A DNA stretch of 64,000 nt from the NCBI GenBank assembly GCA_001600035.1, contig BCIT01000023.1, forward strand, positions 738 to 64,737, in the 5' to 3' direction. Source of the stretch: Holtermanniella nyarrowii. Taxonomy: Eukaryota > Basidiomycota > Tremellomycetes > Holtermanniales. This document shows, piece by piece, positions 1 through 12,102 of the stretch. Each line of letters starts with the position of its first letter. Positions within the stretch are counted from its first letter, which is position 1. The position numbers and the translations under genes were made by a program. The notes under the pieces were generated by a model, which saw only the letters and a program-made list of their open reading frames with translations, made no database searches and was not told the origin of the DNA.

Positions 1-73
1 CAGTATTCTTCAATGATGACGTCGGTTCGCCTCGTGTACGTTTACAGGTTCATCCATCTCAAATCTGACGTAA

Positions 74-583
74 CAGTTCGACCTGCGCCTGCCATGGACA
101 AAGGTCAAGCGTTCACGAAGGGACTGGATCACCCTTACACCTATGCCACTCGCCGATGCCTATCACGCAATGCAATGGCATCTCGCCATCAACAATCCTC
201 CAGCAGACAATCACATCTTCTCCTACCGAGACGGTGACTCTTGGAGACCTCTGACCAGCTCGAAGATGCTAGCAGAGTTCAACAAAGCACTGGCCGAGGC
301 AGGTCANCAAGCCATCACTGGTCACTGCTTCCGCATAGGTGGTATCAATCTCTACCGTCGTTGTGGTATGACCAAACCGCAGATCCAACAGCTTGGGCGT
401 TGGACGTCTGAAGCAATCACCAAATATTATCGTGAAACTCCGGAGGAGACCTCCCTTTTACAGGGCTCTATCTGTGAGTACCTGCGCTTCTTCGGGTTGC
501 CATCCGACACGGGTTATCACCCTTCTTGCGCAGCCTTGTGGGCCTCGCGATGGCAAGCCGAGAAGCTAGACATCCTAAACTAA
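74..583 (+). mobile_element. Tyrosine recombinase fragment of a YR mobile element (Crypton- or DIRS-type)
   Basis: The reading frame encodes the C-terminal catalytic part of a tyrosine recombinase. A DLRLPWTK stretch is followed by a hydrophilic segment, then GHCFRIGG (the H-x-x-R box), LGRWTSE, and the region of the catalytic tyrosine in KYYRETPEE. The layout matches recombinases found in many copies in basidiomycete genomes. Such enzymes are carried by Crypton DNA transposons and by DIRS-like YR retrotransposons; no other element part lies in the window to decide between them. The N-terminal part is not in the window, so it is treated as a fossil fragment of unknown age. One base in it is undetermined (N). 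Confidence 0.65.
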
Positions 584-1720
584 TCCTAAAAGCTTTCACC
601 CAGCAAGCAGTACGTACGAGTTGACAAGAGAGGTGAGGGGGATCTGGGGGGTCAGCAACTGTAGCTGGGTTTAGCTCCTCAGATTGCCGTCACGAGGCTC
701 GAGGAAGCTAGTAACGAAAGGTGAATGGTGACATCATTACGTAATCATCGACCGGAACTGCTTGCACATTGCGCGACCCTCTAACATCCTGTTTTGGGGT
801 TTTGGGTACTGTGGAGACCACGAGTGGCTGAACGGAACTTTACTTTTGGTATACTGATGTTATTGAACTCGATATTCAGACAGGCGAGGCAGAACGGAAA
901 GCGAGTAGCTTAAGACGTTGGGCGAAGCTTGATTTTGTTGTACAAAACCATTGTACGGCACTGCTGTTACACCAATGCATACTTCATTGAAACCATGAAG
1001 GAACCTCGGACTACCAATGTTTTGAGAAGGTCAACACGCAATAGCAAGGTTGTAGTCTGAAAAAGGCGTGCTCTGAAGAGCCAATGCGGGAAGAAACAAT
1101 GACCAATGACCGGAGAACAGAACCAAACATCAGTAGCGTCAGACAGCAAGAGAACCAACAAATCATCAAAGCAGTGGAGTGCCCAGCACTCACAACAACC
1201 AAAAGGTGATTAATAACACGAAGCGGCGATCTGTGTTACAAAGGAGTAAATAATTGGTAAGGACCTTAGACATTGCTGCATCCGGTTCCGACTACCTGTG
1301 CAACGCCATCAACCCTGACGAACCTACAGCGTGCGTTCAATGCGGGCACCCGATTCAGGATTGAGGTAGTCGTTCTGAGTATTCAGTGGCATTACCTATC
1401 AAATGAATCAAATGAAACAAATGAAACAAAAGGCAATGAAGGTAACAGTGGAGCCTCGCAAGAGGCCATTGAAATACGCCGGCTTCAGCGACTCTCACCT
1501 TCGACAAATTTCGCTTTGCATTCGGGCTTGCCATTTGAAAGAAAGCAGAGAAGGAAAGAGAAAGAGAGAGAGACATCGTGTCTCTGATTCTTACTCATAA
1601 TATTTCAGCCCGTTAGATGGGTTATCGCACGATCAATGATGTGACCCAACTTGGCAGATCAGCAGAACCGGCATTGCAAAGTACATGGTGCACGCAACAC
1701 ATCTGTCGTCATGTCAATCA
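584..1720. other. Gene-free stretch after the recombinase fragment
   Basis: No supported gene. Open frames here are short and lack family signals or codon-like continuity. It holds a run of AAATGAA/CAAATGAA-type units near 1400-1440 and a purine-rich GA tract near 1550-1575. It may include the 3' flank of the neighbouring SPC2 gene and the flank of the mobile element. Confidence 0.5.
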
Positions 1721-2690
1721 TTACTTGGTCTTCTCGTCCGCCTCGCCGAGCATTGATGCAACCAATCTACCCACCCAGTGCTCTAGCACAGCGTCTTCCA
1801 AGCCGCCGGCAGCATCAAAGAACTCGCCGATCCCCTTGCCCTCGATGATCTTCGCTTTGCGAATCAACGACTTGCCGGAGTTGGTTGTATGAGTGTACAA
1901 GAGGGTGAGCGAGTACGTGGGACCCAAAGGACTCAGCACCGTGGTCGGCGGAGGGAGAATAGACTGGCGTCGCATCAATGTAGGAAAGGTGGGCGACTCG
2001 GAGCGAGGGCTGCGAGTTAGAGATGCGGGTGATGATGGTCGGGAGAGCGGTGACGATGTAGTAATGGTGTGACGAGACTCGGCGGGTGCGAAGAGTGACG
2101 TCGAAGAGACGACTCGAATGACTTCTGTTTCAATCTATACGTCAGCACTGCTCCCCAATACGGTGACAACCCACCCTCTTCGACAACGTCTTACGTTTGC
2201 CAACATAGATGGTCCGTCCCTCGACGTAGTAGCCGTAAAGGAATTGCAAAGCGGATAGGACCATGTAGCTTAAAGATCAGCAAGCTGCTCGGACCGGATG
2301 TGCGCACGCACCAGGCGATAGCAATTGAGAGACCAAGCTTGGAATCAGAGAACTCCAAGTGATACGACCAAGCGGTACTCCCCAATGCAACGATGGCGGC
2401 CGCCCAGCCGAAGCCGAGCTTCACGTCCGTGTGCAGGTGGGATTGAGTGAATTGTTGTTTCCCGAGGATCTCGGTCGTCAGCCGCATTAGGTCACATGGC
2501 AGCTTACACGCTTGACAGACTCATCCAAAGCACTTTTCACATCTGCGAGGTTGGCATTATTGACGTGCACACTTGGCAAGGTTGCTGCCGCGACGACTAA
2601 AGGCGCAAGGTTCTGATTCGACACCACCGGCTCTGTGTCGGAAGCCCAGTCGTTAGTGAGCTCGCCTCTAGCTTGCTTTATAGGCGCCAT
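1721..2690 (-). CDS. SPC2: Signal peptidase complex subunit 2 (Spc25/SPCS2 family)
   Basis: Non-catalytic subunit of the ER signal peptidase complex, which removes signal peptides from proteins entering the secretory pathway. Four exons read by eye are 2690-2508, 2469-2312, 2268-2175 and 2134-1721, giving about 282 residues. The N-terminal part has VNNANLADVKSALDESVKR, the typical start of the family. HLHTDVKLGFGW then leads into the first membrane segment, a second hydrophobic segment (YMVLSALQFLYGYYVEGRT) ends in VGKR, and the C-terminal cytosolic domain contains LLYTHTTNSGKSL. Order and length fit the family. A serine/proline-rich insert of about 35 residues sits before the last domain and looks lineage-specific. 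The chosen ATG is the one directly before the conserved part; an upstream in-frame ATG at 2750 would add 20 residues but would overlap the opposite gene's promoter. Confidence 0.9.
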
Positions 2691-2757
2691 CTCTAGCCTT
2701 CTTTCCACCTTCTCACGAGATCCTAGATCTTCAGCAGCTGCAGCTTGCATTGCAGAT
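2691..2757. promoter_or_regulatory. Very short divergent intergenic region (SPC2 and the 2758 gene)
   Basis: Only 67 bases separate the ATG of SPC2 (minus strand) from the proposed ATG of the plus-strand gene, so both promoters must overlap each other or the transcribed regions. No TATA-like element is visible. The downstream side, 2735-2900, is rich in CTGCAG/GCTGCT repeats. Confidence 0.4.
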
Positions 2758-3935
2758 GCATATGGCTATAAGTGCGCGCGTTATTACTCGAGTATAGTAC
2801 GTACGCGCGCCTCGTTACACGTTCATAGCACATGGAAGTGTATAATGATCTGCAGCTGCAGCTGCTGCTGCTGCATATAGCCTGCGGTTGCCTCTGCAGG
2901 CTGCAGCTTATAATCAGCTATACGATCGAGTAGCTACCTTAACTGGCTTCTCTGTAGCTAGCATCACATCGAACTCACTGCTATCTGCTGCGACTCCTTA
3001 TGAAGTTTTTGCTATCAAGATTGGCGCGGCTTTCACCCTTTGGTCGTCGTGTACGTTGATCACCCGAAGCCATTGAAGCTCATTCCTTGAAGCGCCCAGT
3101 GGGTTACGATCTCGATGGTATTTCCGATTCCCATACTCATGACTGACGGAAGGTAACAGGTATTACGAAGTACCAGGAGTGAATGGTATGTCTTTTGGCC
3201 GATTTCATTGCGGCTGACGTCGCAGGGGGCCGTACAAAACGCACAGTAGAGTACCGCATCGAGCGCGACATCAGTGAATACACGAGCGGGCAGAAGCTGC
3301 CAGGTGAGTCAAAATCTTATCCGCTTAGAACTGACGGCAGTGCAATGGACATCATGTTTGTTCTGCACGCAAATTGCTGCGCTTGTCTGACTTGGCAGGG
3401 ATGTCGCATACCCGAGCTCATCCTCCGACAGTCGAGGTAAGTGGGGGAGAGCAGGTTCACCCTGCGCCCACGCTGATTCTCATAGGAGCTACAGAAAGAC
3501 GAGCAACGACGAGCTCGTTTGTCTCCTCTAGTGCAGGCCATCGAGGCGAGAGAGCAGGCAGAGCGCATCCGGCAAGGGTATCTCGAGGCACCCACTGGCC
3601 AATCATTGCAAATCGCCGGCCAACGGCATTCTGCAATGCCCCCAGCACCGTCCAACACTATCCAGTCTGAAGTCGCTGCTCTCGATCGCTCACCATGGCC
3701 ACAGACATCTTATCACGAGGCTCCGTCTGGCAGTGAATCCACGACACCGCCACGAAAACCTTTAGACGCGCAAAGCGGCGAAGCTCCGACAAGTCAGGAG
3801 GCGCTTCGAAAGCTTGCAGAGGCTGACACGAAACGTCGTCTGCAGCAAATGGAAGTAGAGCCGCCGAAGCCAGAAGTCGCATCAAAAGAGAGTGTCGTGG
3901 GGTGGGCACCGGCTCCGCGAAGGCGCGGTGCTTGA
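2758..3935 (+). CDS. Unknown small protein with one N-terminal membrane segment
   Basis: I do not recognise the family. A consistent spliced frame runs through the exon with TPYEVFAIKIGAAFTLWSS (about 2990-3050), then an exon with GGRTKRTVEYRIERDISEY (from about 3225), a short exon with HTRAHPPTVE, and a last exon to the stop at 3935. Introns begin near 3050, 3186, 3304 and 3436, each with a GT donor and an AG acceptor. The product has one hydrophobic segment near the N-terminus, a basic/acidic stretch, then a charged helix (VQAIEAREQAERIRQGYLE) and a low-complexity tail rich in Pro, Ser and Glu. The layout resembles single-pass organelle membrane proteins, which is inference only. The 5' end is weak: ATG 2758 needs an intron with a poor GTATAG donor (about 2794-2899) to join in frame. 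Confidence 0.45.
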
Positions 3936-3990
3936 TGCATTTAATTGCTTGCATGGAACACTAAAGCTACAGGAGAAGCGTCTCAAAGCT

Positions 3991-6900
3991 TCATACAGAC
4001 GCGAGGCCCATGACACCAGCACAGCCCGCCCACAAGAGATCCAAAACTTCTCGTCCCTCCTCACTCAAGCCAGATCCTCTCCATTCCTCATAACCTGTTG
4101 GCCCCCAAGCTGACCTGCCCTTACAGAACCCAAGCCTGTCCAGACCCTCGAGAACAAACTCCACCCCCTGAGACCTCGAGTGACACACGGCAATGACTGT
4201 TGGAAAGTTGCGTCCGGCGGTGACTGGCCGCTCGGCTGCCCCATTCAGCGGCGTAGAGACTGGCGTGTCGAAAACTGCACTGTCACTGGCAGTTTTGAAG
4301 CTGGTCCAGTTTGGTGCCGTGGGTTCGCTTCGAAGGTCGGCAATGTTGACGACACGGGCGACCAGGCGAAAAGATCGAAATGGTAGTGGATGAAGGACAA
4401 AGTTGCCAGCTGGCTGGCCCAGCAGACCAACAGAATGCCCGCTGCCGGACTCGAGCCCTCGATACTCTCGCTGATCTCGCTGCAACGCTTCTTTTTCTCT
4501 GGAGCCTTTTCGTCGCAGCAGCTTTGCTCCCTGTATGATTCGATAGGAAGTCGACGCAGAAGGCGCATGTGAATGACTGTTGCCCATGGAAGCTGTGATA
4601 TTGCCTTCGCCGTTGTTAAGGGAGTTGAAAGGGACAAAGTAGACCAGGAGAGCCTGCATTACGTCCGAAGGGAGCTTAGTCGATTTCGCACAAGGACAAC
4701 CTTCGAGCGGGATGACCATGGCAAGAGCTTCCTCTGGTACGTCAGACCACGCTTTGCCCTCTTGCCAAGGTAGACCGCCATTCTGCTCGTCCTCGATGCC
4801 GATCGCGTGGACGAAATCGGCACTGGCGCGAGGACTAGCAGCGAGCAAAAGCTCCCTCGTCCATGCTTCAGTGTCGCGACGAGGAGCGTTGACGGCAATG
4901 GGCACTGGCGCCAAGGTCTCGCCATGATTGCTCCAAGTCTCACTAGAGCTGGACGCCCCGCTCCACGATTGACTCTGCAGCCTTTCCCTCTTCTGCTCCT
5001 CCCTCCGCTCCTTACGCTCCGCGTCGTTCTGTGAGCGATTGATGGACGCGAGCCAGCCTCGCTTGATGACGCTGCCGAAAGACCGATCCTTCTTGCCGCG
5101 ATCTGCCGAGTTTTCAGCGTCCTTTAGCTTGTGACGACGATCTTTGGATGTGGTGGCTTTAAGAAGAGGGGGAAGATCGTCGATTCTGTCGATGGGATCA
5201 ACTAGCCGGCTCGCTGGGCTTGCACGGGACTGTTGTCGGTCACGGCTTTTGTCGACTACCGACGCACGCCGATTGAAAGTCGCAGCCACGTCCGCGTCAG
5301 AGAGCCCGTACTCATCTAGGGGTAGACTACGAGAAAGCGGCCTCGCTGTATTCGTTGACTCCTCGCTGCCGAATCGGCTTCGGCCGAAAATTGGCTGTGC
5401 ACGAGAACCTGATCGAGCACTTCGCGGTGTTGATGCGCCTGAGCCCTTGTGCTGCCCGTTTGGACTTTTGACGCCTCCTTGCTCACGGTGGATTAACTTC
5501 GCAGCCAGAACGTAGGTCGTACCGCTGGCGGTGCATGAGGGAGCGAGGTGGAAGTCTGCCGAGACCTCGGACGAGCTTGTGGAAGAGGATGTCTCGCGGT
5601 GTGCCAAGCCCGGGCCAGCGGAAGAGCGACCTTGCCAGTCTCGAACTCTCTCGAGTTCATACTCTCGGCTGCCGGTTCGCCGTACCCGCCAAGTCTTCCC
5701 CGTATTGATGGACGAAACCTCGCCGGAAGCGTAGAGTTCGTATCGTCCAGCACCCTGAGAGTCCCACTCGGCCTTGGGTGTGATCAAGGATGGAGCAAGT
5801 GATGACCCGAACGTGGAAAGGTCGAGACTAGCACCTTGAGAGGGAGCGCTAGGTGGACAAGCTCGAAATGTCCATTCGCCTCGTCGACCCCCGTATTCGT
5901 CGTCGAATTGACCGACAAACTTGGCAAACGTGTCCTCGTCCTCTCCCCCCCTTCCAAGCTGTAACGTTGGCGTCGGAGGATATGTGCCCGTCACCATCTC
6001 TCGAGCCGACGGCAATTTGCCGGACAGGTTTCCAGAGCTGCGGCTACCTTTGCGCTTGTCTCGACCAAGTTGAGCTTGCGAACCAGCCAGGATGAAGTCA
6101 ATGTCAAACTCAGCCAAATCGACGGGTGCTGGAGGGTGCAGGGACGGCGGCAAAGGGTGCGGTAGGGGATCGGCTTCAAGATTTCGTGCGTTGAGCAGGT
6201 GGTTCGCGCGATGCAATGCCAAGGTAGAAGGCAGCAAACGAGGGCCGGGATCTGACAAAGGCAGCAAAGGCGGCAGTGGTCGCATAGGAGGAGGGATGGC
6301 TTGACGGTTAATCACGTCAAGATTTGGCCTCTGAATGTCAGCACACCCTCTGAGGCTGTGGAACTCACACCGCCAAATTGACCCATTCCTTGTTCATGTT
6401 TCGCGTCATCATCGTCACCATCATCTTCATCGTCCTCGTTCCCTTCTTCGACGTCTTCTGCCGAGCCGATATCGCGATCTTGCTCCAAGAAGTCATCTTC
6501 CTCCGCATTCCTTCGCTTTTGCTCCCTCTTGGTCAGACGAGCACGTTCACCCCACGGGATGGTGACTGGTAGACTCACTCTCCGCCCACCGAGCTCCAAA
6601 GGCCCGGCTCCAAGCAAATCGTGCTCTGCGAAAGTAGAAGGCGGCGATGACACCGATCCAATCTGATTCCACAACAACAAGCTCTCTCTACGCACATTGC
6701 TGTTTCCTACAGCACCGCCAATGCTCAGACGCTCCCTCGCTCTGCGGCCGTCCGCACCATAAGTGGCATCGATGAAAGCTCTGCGTTGCCGTTCTGCTTC
6801 TGCTGCCTCTGCTTGAGCGAAGACGTCCTGCGGAGTGCTCGCTGTGCCCGGGGACGTAGATACAGCTGCAGGAGGTGTTTGATGGTGGGCCTCGGCAGTA

Positions 6901-7971
6901 GCCGAACTTGATCCAAATCGAAACCTCTCGAAGCCCTCCATCGCCTCATCTCCCACGCTCGGTCTCTGCGTTGGCAGGGTGGGAAGGAACTTCCAAGAAC
7001 TCGAGCTTCCAATGTGCGGCATGGACCCTCGACGACCCTGCATGTGTAGCGCAGCTAGCTCTTGCAATAGCGGCTGGCTCGAAGGAAGCTTGCGCGAGCT
7101 TATGCTATCGTCTGTCTGTGTTCTGGCGTGCATGAGTGGTGCCGTAGGCGATGAATCTGTAGGTGAAGCGTAGACGTGGGCTTTGGTAGTGTTGGCTGCT
7201 GCCAATGCCGACATGGAGGGCGTCAGAGATGTACGGCGTGGCCTGTCTCGTCGAGAGCTGGCCGCCGAGCTGCGCCGGTCGTTGAAGAGGCTCGTAGGGG
7301 GTGATGTTCCGTTAGACGCCAGTACTGGACCAACAGGTGAAATGAGGTTCAAGCTGAGCGGTACCTGTGAAGAGCGTTTAGGTAAATGGGTGTGAATGAA
7401 GAGAGAGGGATGAGTGGTAGCTAGCAGAGATGGTGTAGGCGGGGCCGATGAGGGCGAGGGAGGAATTTGACTCGATGAACCATCTGCAGGGCTGAAGAAT
7501 AAGCATACTACAGCAACTGCAGCACTTACACGACAAATTGTGATGACGCTGCCGGCGGCCAAGGCAAGCTGCGATTGCCATCGACCCCTGAGGGAGACTG
7601 GTCCGTAGCGAACTGTGCAGTGTATCTTACTCTTGGGCTCGTTGAATGACTGCGTTTCCGCCTGGATGTTGTCAGTACTGTTTGAGATAAGCCGAGACGT
7701 ACCCTGTAGCAGCATAGTCGTTTGAAGGCCGTGCGAGCCGCCGTAACTGGCTACTCGAAGCGTCCGAGCTCACATCGAGGGGTCCATCCGGCCACTCGCT
7801 GCCCCTTCTCAACGTCGGATCTGTGGCTAGGAGCTCATCTCCGCTCGAAGCAGCACCTGCTGCCATCGTCGCCTGACCCAAAGGGCTGGACGAGTACGGC
7901 CTCTGCCGACGAGAAGAATGGTCCGAAGCTGAAGATGGGCTGCGTACAGGTCGTGATGGGCCTGCTTCCAT
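3991..7971 (-). CDS. Large low-complexity protein of unknown function (about 1270 residues)
   Basis: I do not recognise the family. Five exons read by eye (7971-7703, 7661-7631, 7587-7530, 7483-6369, 6330-3991) give one continuous frame of 1270 residues. Most of the protein is Ser/Pro/Arg-rich and probably disordered, with an acidic run (EEGNEDDEDDGDDDD) near the middle. Two ordered patches stand out. One, about residue 600-700, holds DEDTFAKFVGQFDDEYGG, GEWTFRACP and KTWRVRRTGSREYELERVRDW. The other is the last 200 residues, with the segments ALLVYFVPFNSL, FRSFRLVARVVNIADL and VEFVLEGLDRLGFC. No signal peptide or membrane segment is evident in the spliced product. A scaffold or signalling role is possible but not shown. 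The second and third exons are only 31 and 58 bases, and their boundaries are the least certain. Confidence 0.7.
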
Positions 7972-9140
7972 CCTCGCACCTTCTCAGCCTCGACCTAAGC
8001 TCCACTCTCCAGATGTATTTGCCGCTTCAACTCAAAGGTGGTTATCGTACAAAGGAGGAAGGAGAGGAATGCAAGGCACTAGGCTAGATTGAGCCTTACG
8101 GGAGTTGACGACGATCCCGTCTCGCGACACGGACTGGCTCGTTGTTTTTGCCTGCCAATACGATGCTCCCTATCCCTTTGTGATGATGATAGCAGCTCTG
8201 ACGCTCAAGCTGGAGCACGCTACCATGGGGATGTTTTCGTGTTGCCAGCACGAATGCGTCCGAGTTGCTCTCGTGAAATCAGGCACGAATCGAACAACAT
8301 GGCTCTGCTGACCATCACGATATATATAGCAGCACGACATCACCATGGGGAGGGCTAGTAGACTACAACGGAGTGAGAAAGTCTGACACTGATGCAGTGC
8401 ATGATGCTGATCACCGCTCAGCCGTGGCTCTGCGGTGACACAGGAAGACTGCGATGCACATGCAGCAAATCTGGGCTCGTCGTGCTTGTTATCTATGCCA
8501 TTTGTGAGCCCTTCAGTCCGAATTCGCTTGACCGATTCTTGACAGGACCCAAGCAAACAAGGCGCGCATCTTTACATTACTCTGCTACTGCAGCTCGCAC
8601 ATTGACCTGATGTCACAATCGCCCATCGCCACGAGGATTTGCCACGTCCACGTGTCAACGACGCTAGCTGAAAAAGTGGCGAGCAAACAACAGCTTGCGC
8701 ACTCTTCTTCCTGGAAGTCCCCAAACGATCACTACAGAGGTATGTTATGCTATCTTCTGCACTAAAGCCGCCTGACGAGCAACCTGGCAAGTACAAACTT
8801 GTACCTTCAGTCTTCATTTGCTTCATGGATGCGCCCCGCCTTTGCAGCATGTAAGTGTTGGCGCAGAATTTCGGCATGTTCATATGCACTACTATACCGA
8901 GAATGCCGAAAGCTGAGTCATCTTCAAAACCAACATCTCGGTGTTTGCCCCACAAGTATCTCGCGCATCATCACATGGATCTTGATGCCTATTGTTTCGT
9001 CCTTGTGCTCCGAGTCGACCCTGAGTTTAAACACGGAAGCAAAAGTTGGTGGACTTGGCCATGTCAGGCGTCTTGAGCCAAACGATTCTTGCATTTGCTA
9101 TGATGATCTGTCTAGTCTGTCCGAGTCTGTGTTGCGGGCG
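7972..9140. other. Intergenic region with a TATA-like run upstream of the 7971 gene
   Basis: No supported gene. A run of alternating TA (about 8320-8329) could serve as a TATA element for the minus-strand gene starting at 7971, but it lies about 350 bases away. The longest frames here show no family signals. Confidence 0.4.
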
Positions 9141-11350
9141 CTATCGTTGGCCGTGAACACTGGCAGCAGAAGCAGCGACCAGCGGCGCCATTTGTCTCGG
9201 TACAACAGGTGTCGCCGCTGCGCTCGTGGTACGGCCCAACGGCGGCTGAAAAGACTGACCAGGTCTCATCGGCGTTGATGCTACCGAAGCTCGAGCGTAA
9301 GGGTTCAGGTTGAGTTGCGCGCCATGCCCGGCTAGAGGCAGCGGTGTCGATAGTCTCGGCGGAGGCTGCGTCTGCGGGTATTGCGGCGAATTCAACGGCC
9401 GCGCGCCGTTGTACTGCAGTGATTGTGTAGAGCCAGGTGCGAAGCGCTGCGGGATCTGGGCGACGGGAATGATGGTTGCTGAGGGTGGGCGTGCGAGTGG
9501 GAGTGGGACGAGTCTGAGGGTACCGTCGTCGACGACGGCGCGTGGGCGTCTTGGGTCGAGTGTGCCGCGGAGACGCGGTGCGGGCGTATGGATGACTTTG
9601 CTCGCAAGAGTACTAGCTGTATTGCCTGGTTGTACCAATGCTGACGGTGGCATCTGTCCCGCCAGTTTGGACAATGTCTCTTCAACCTCGGCCGCTGAGA
9701 AATCAACGAAAGTTCACTGAAAGTCGCAAAATCACTCACCGACACTGGCTTCTCTCTTTGAAACCCACATCGGATCACCTCGCCGAATACGAAGGGCTTG
9801 CCAGTCGCTGAGCTCGCGTATCCGCCTTTCATTCGCCAACAACAGCTCCGAGACATCTTCGGCCTTGACTCCGTCCATTTCTACATCCTCGGCAGTCGCA
9901 CCCGTCCCCCTCTCGCCAGTAAAGCTCTCCTCTCCGATTCGACTACCCCAATGCTCAACTTGCCAGACTTTCCAATCGCCGTTTCGGTACGCCATGTCCC
10001 AGCTCGAGATGTAGCCCCAGCCACCGCTGGCGGACGTCGAGTCGTGTGTCATGCCAAAGCTAGGCTGCCATGATTGACGAGCGTGAGATGTAAAGTCAAC
10101 AGCGTGCGTGACAGAGCCAAAGAGGCGTCTGCGCTTTGCTGCGCGCAAGGCTTTGATCTTTTCGACATTTTGTGATGCTCGTTGGTAGACTGAGTCGGCT
10201 AGTGTTCTCCCTGCGAAGCCAGATGATGATGCTCCTTGTTGAATAGTGAGATGCACCGCGATGGGAGCGGCGTGACCTGCTGATCAGTCGACAGTTCCGC
10301 CCGACGATCCCAGTGATCTTACCGAAAAAGGTCTCGCTACTTTCAAGCAATTTGGCTAGACCGGTGTATTCCTCCTTGACACTGAGTCCTCTCTCGGCTT
10401 TCACAGGGCTTTTATTTGACGGACTCGCCTGCCTCTGCTTTGACGGACTCGCTTGCAGCAGAGACTCTGCGCGCTGCTCCTCGACGGCGCTAGTGAACCA
10501 CTCGCCATGCTGACCATTTCCCGGCAATCTCTGCTGCAAAGCAAATGATTTGGTCTGCCTAGGAGGCGGCACGAACGGAATGGGGATTTGCAATGAGGAT
10601 GCAGCTGGGGAAGGAAAGATAGCCACTTGACTCGTCGAGGGCATCAAGCCTTCCAGGGAACGATGTACGCTCCTGAATAAATTGTAGATTGATTGCTGCT
10701 CGGCGTTGAGTGTCATTGCATTTGCAGGAGTGTCGCTGAAGGGCCGGGGCGTTGTGGGTGCGAGGAGAGTGGTCGCGAGAGCCGACAAGGTCGATTTGAG
10801 CGTAGAGCGCGTCAAATCTGCATCCTGTAGCATGTGGGCGAGGGTCTTGTCTGGTGCTGTAGGAAGCGAATGTGGCAACGCAAGGTTCAAGATGTCGCGT
10901 ACTGGATTGTTTAAAGGCATGGTTTGACGCATTCTGCCGAGGTCAGCGTGTAAAGTTGATAAGGTGCACGTACGTGTCGATCAACAGCGTGATGGCCTTG
11001 CGAGTTTCTGGACCTAGGACGCGGTGGCCTGGCACAGGGCTAGTGACGGCCGGTGATTGCGATTTAGGTGCAGTCGCGACATCGTTTGCAGTTGACACCG
11101 TGGCCGAAGTCGAAGAGCGTTTGCGTTTCTTGCTTGGATTCGGCAGAGTAATCTTCAACTTTGTGGGTGCTTCGGCTGCAAGTCAGCGTTGTTCACACTG
11201 CCACTGTGGCTGCCGCATTCCCGAGTGGCATGCTTGATCGCTTCGGGACCAAACAAAACATGGCTTGCTGCTTGCTTGCTTTCACTCACCTGATTCCGCA
11301 GCCTGCGCCTTGGCTGGCTTCTTATCTCTAGATCTTGTCTCTCTCGCCAT
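9141..11350 (-). CDS. Basidiomycete-type nuclear protein of unknown function
   Basis: Exons were read as 11350-11290, 11176-10974, 10933-10323, 10276-9740 and 9694-9141; the last four join cleanly and give 634 residues. The protein starts with a basic segment (MARETRSRDKKPAKAQ), then a nuclear localisation cluster (NPSKKRKRSS) and helical segments (PETRKAITLLIDTYVH is split by an intron). A middle block has LAKLLESSETFFG and HLTIQQ, followed by a basic helix (VEKIKALRAAKRRRLFG) and a Trp-rich stretch with WGYISSWDMAYRNGDW. Near the end are MPPSALVQPG and RGTLDPRRPRAVVDDGT. I recall a similar layout in unnamed basidiomycete proteins, some labelled bromodomain-like or chromatin-linked; I cannot confirm that here. 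Odd: the first exon (61 bases) does not join in phase to exon 2 with the best splice sites, so the true first exon or its donor is unresolved. Confidence 0.65.
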
Positions 11351-12102
11351 GATGTTTGATCACTTTATGCGTGGACGCTGCAACGCAGGTATGAATGTCT
11401 GTTTCGCGAGACGCGTGCCGAAATCGTAAAGACTCGAGAGACGCGCGCGGAGGTATCGTTACCGTGAACGTACAAGAGTCGACTGTAGACGAACGACGGC
11501 TTCTCCGGCTCCTAAGGCGAGTATACCGGATGTCTCGTTGATCTTCTTTGCTGCTCAGAGTCTAGGGGTCGTCCACTGCGCAGCTACTGATCTCCTATCA
11601 CCTGCAGGCTCAATCTGCCTTACGCGAGCTGCAGTTAATAACACCCAATGATGTGTCCATGACGTGTTCGGTCAACAGGGTCTGCGTGACTGTTGGTCAA
11701 AATAGCTATGAATTTGTCTCACGAACAAACAGGCTTTTCACCACCTCGGTCTGTGTCGATACATCCTTATCGCTACTATGCATCGCATCATGTTATTTGC
11801 TTGAAGGCTATGGCAACTGTCGCAGGATCACACGAGCCACAACCCTCGGACATGGCCGAAAAGACGGACTCTTCAACACGTCCATGTGGCTTTGTTTCTT
11901 CTAGCTCGTTCATCCTGAACATTAAATCCTTATAAACATAGCCAAGGGAGTGCAGAGAAGGATAGTGACAAATAAATATGGCAGCTTCGTACCATGTCGC
12001 GAGCGCGCGGCTATGGGACGGGATTGACTTTACACCCAAAGGTCAACGGTCAGTTTAAGCAAGACGCTTGTGAGTCGGAAAGTTGACAAGCATCTCAGGA
12101 TA
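11351..12102. promoter_or_regulatory. Divergent intergenic region (nuclear protein gene / ABCC transporter)
   Basis: About 750 bases between two divergent genes, which must hold both promoters. I see no clear TATA box and no coding frame with family signals. An AT-richer stretch lies at about 11900-11980. Confidence 0.5.

Noticed and set aside
8572-8955. Open frame of 127 codons on the minus strand
   Set aside because: No family signal, no splice-consistent neighbours and a composition unlike the genes around it.
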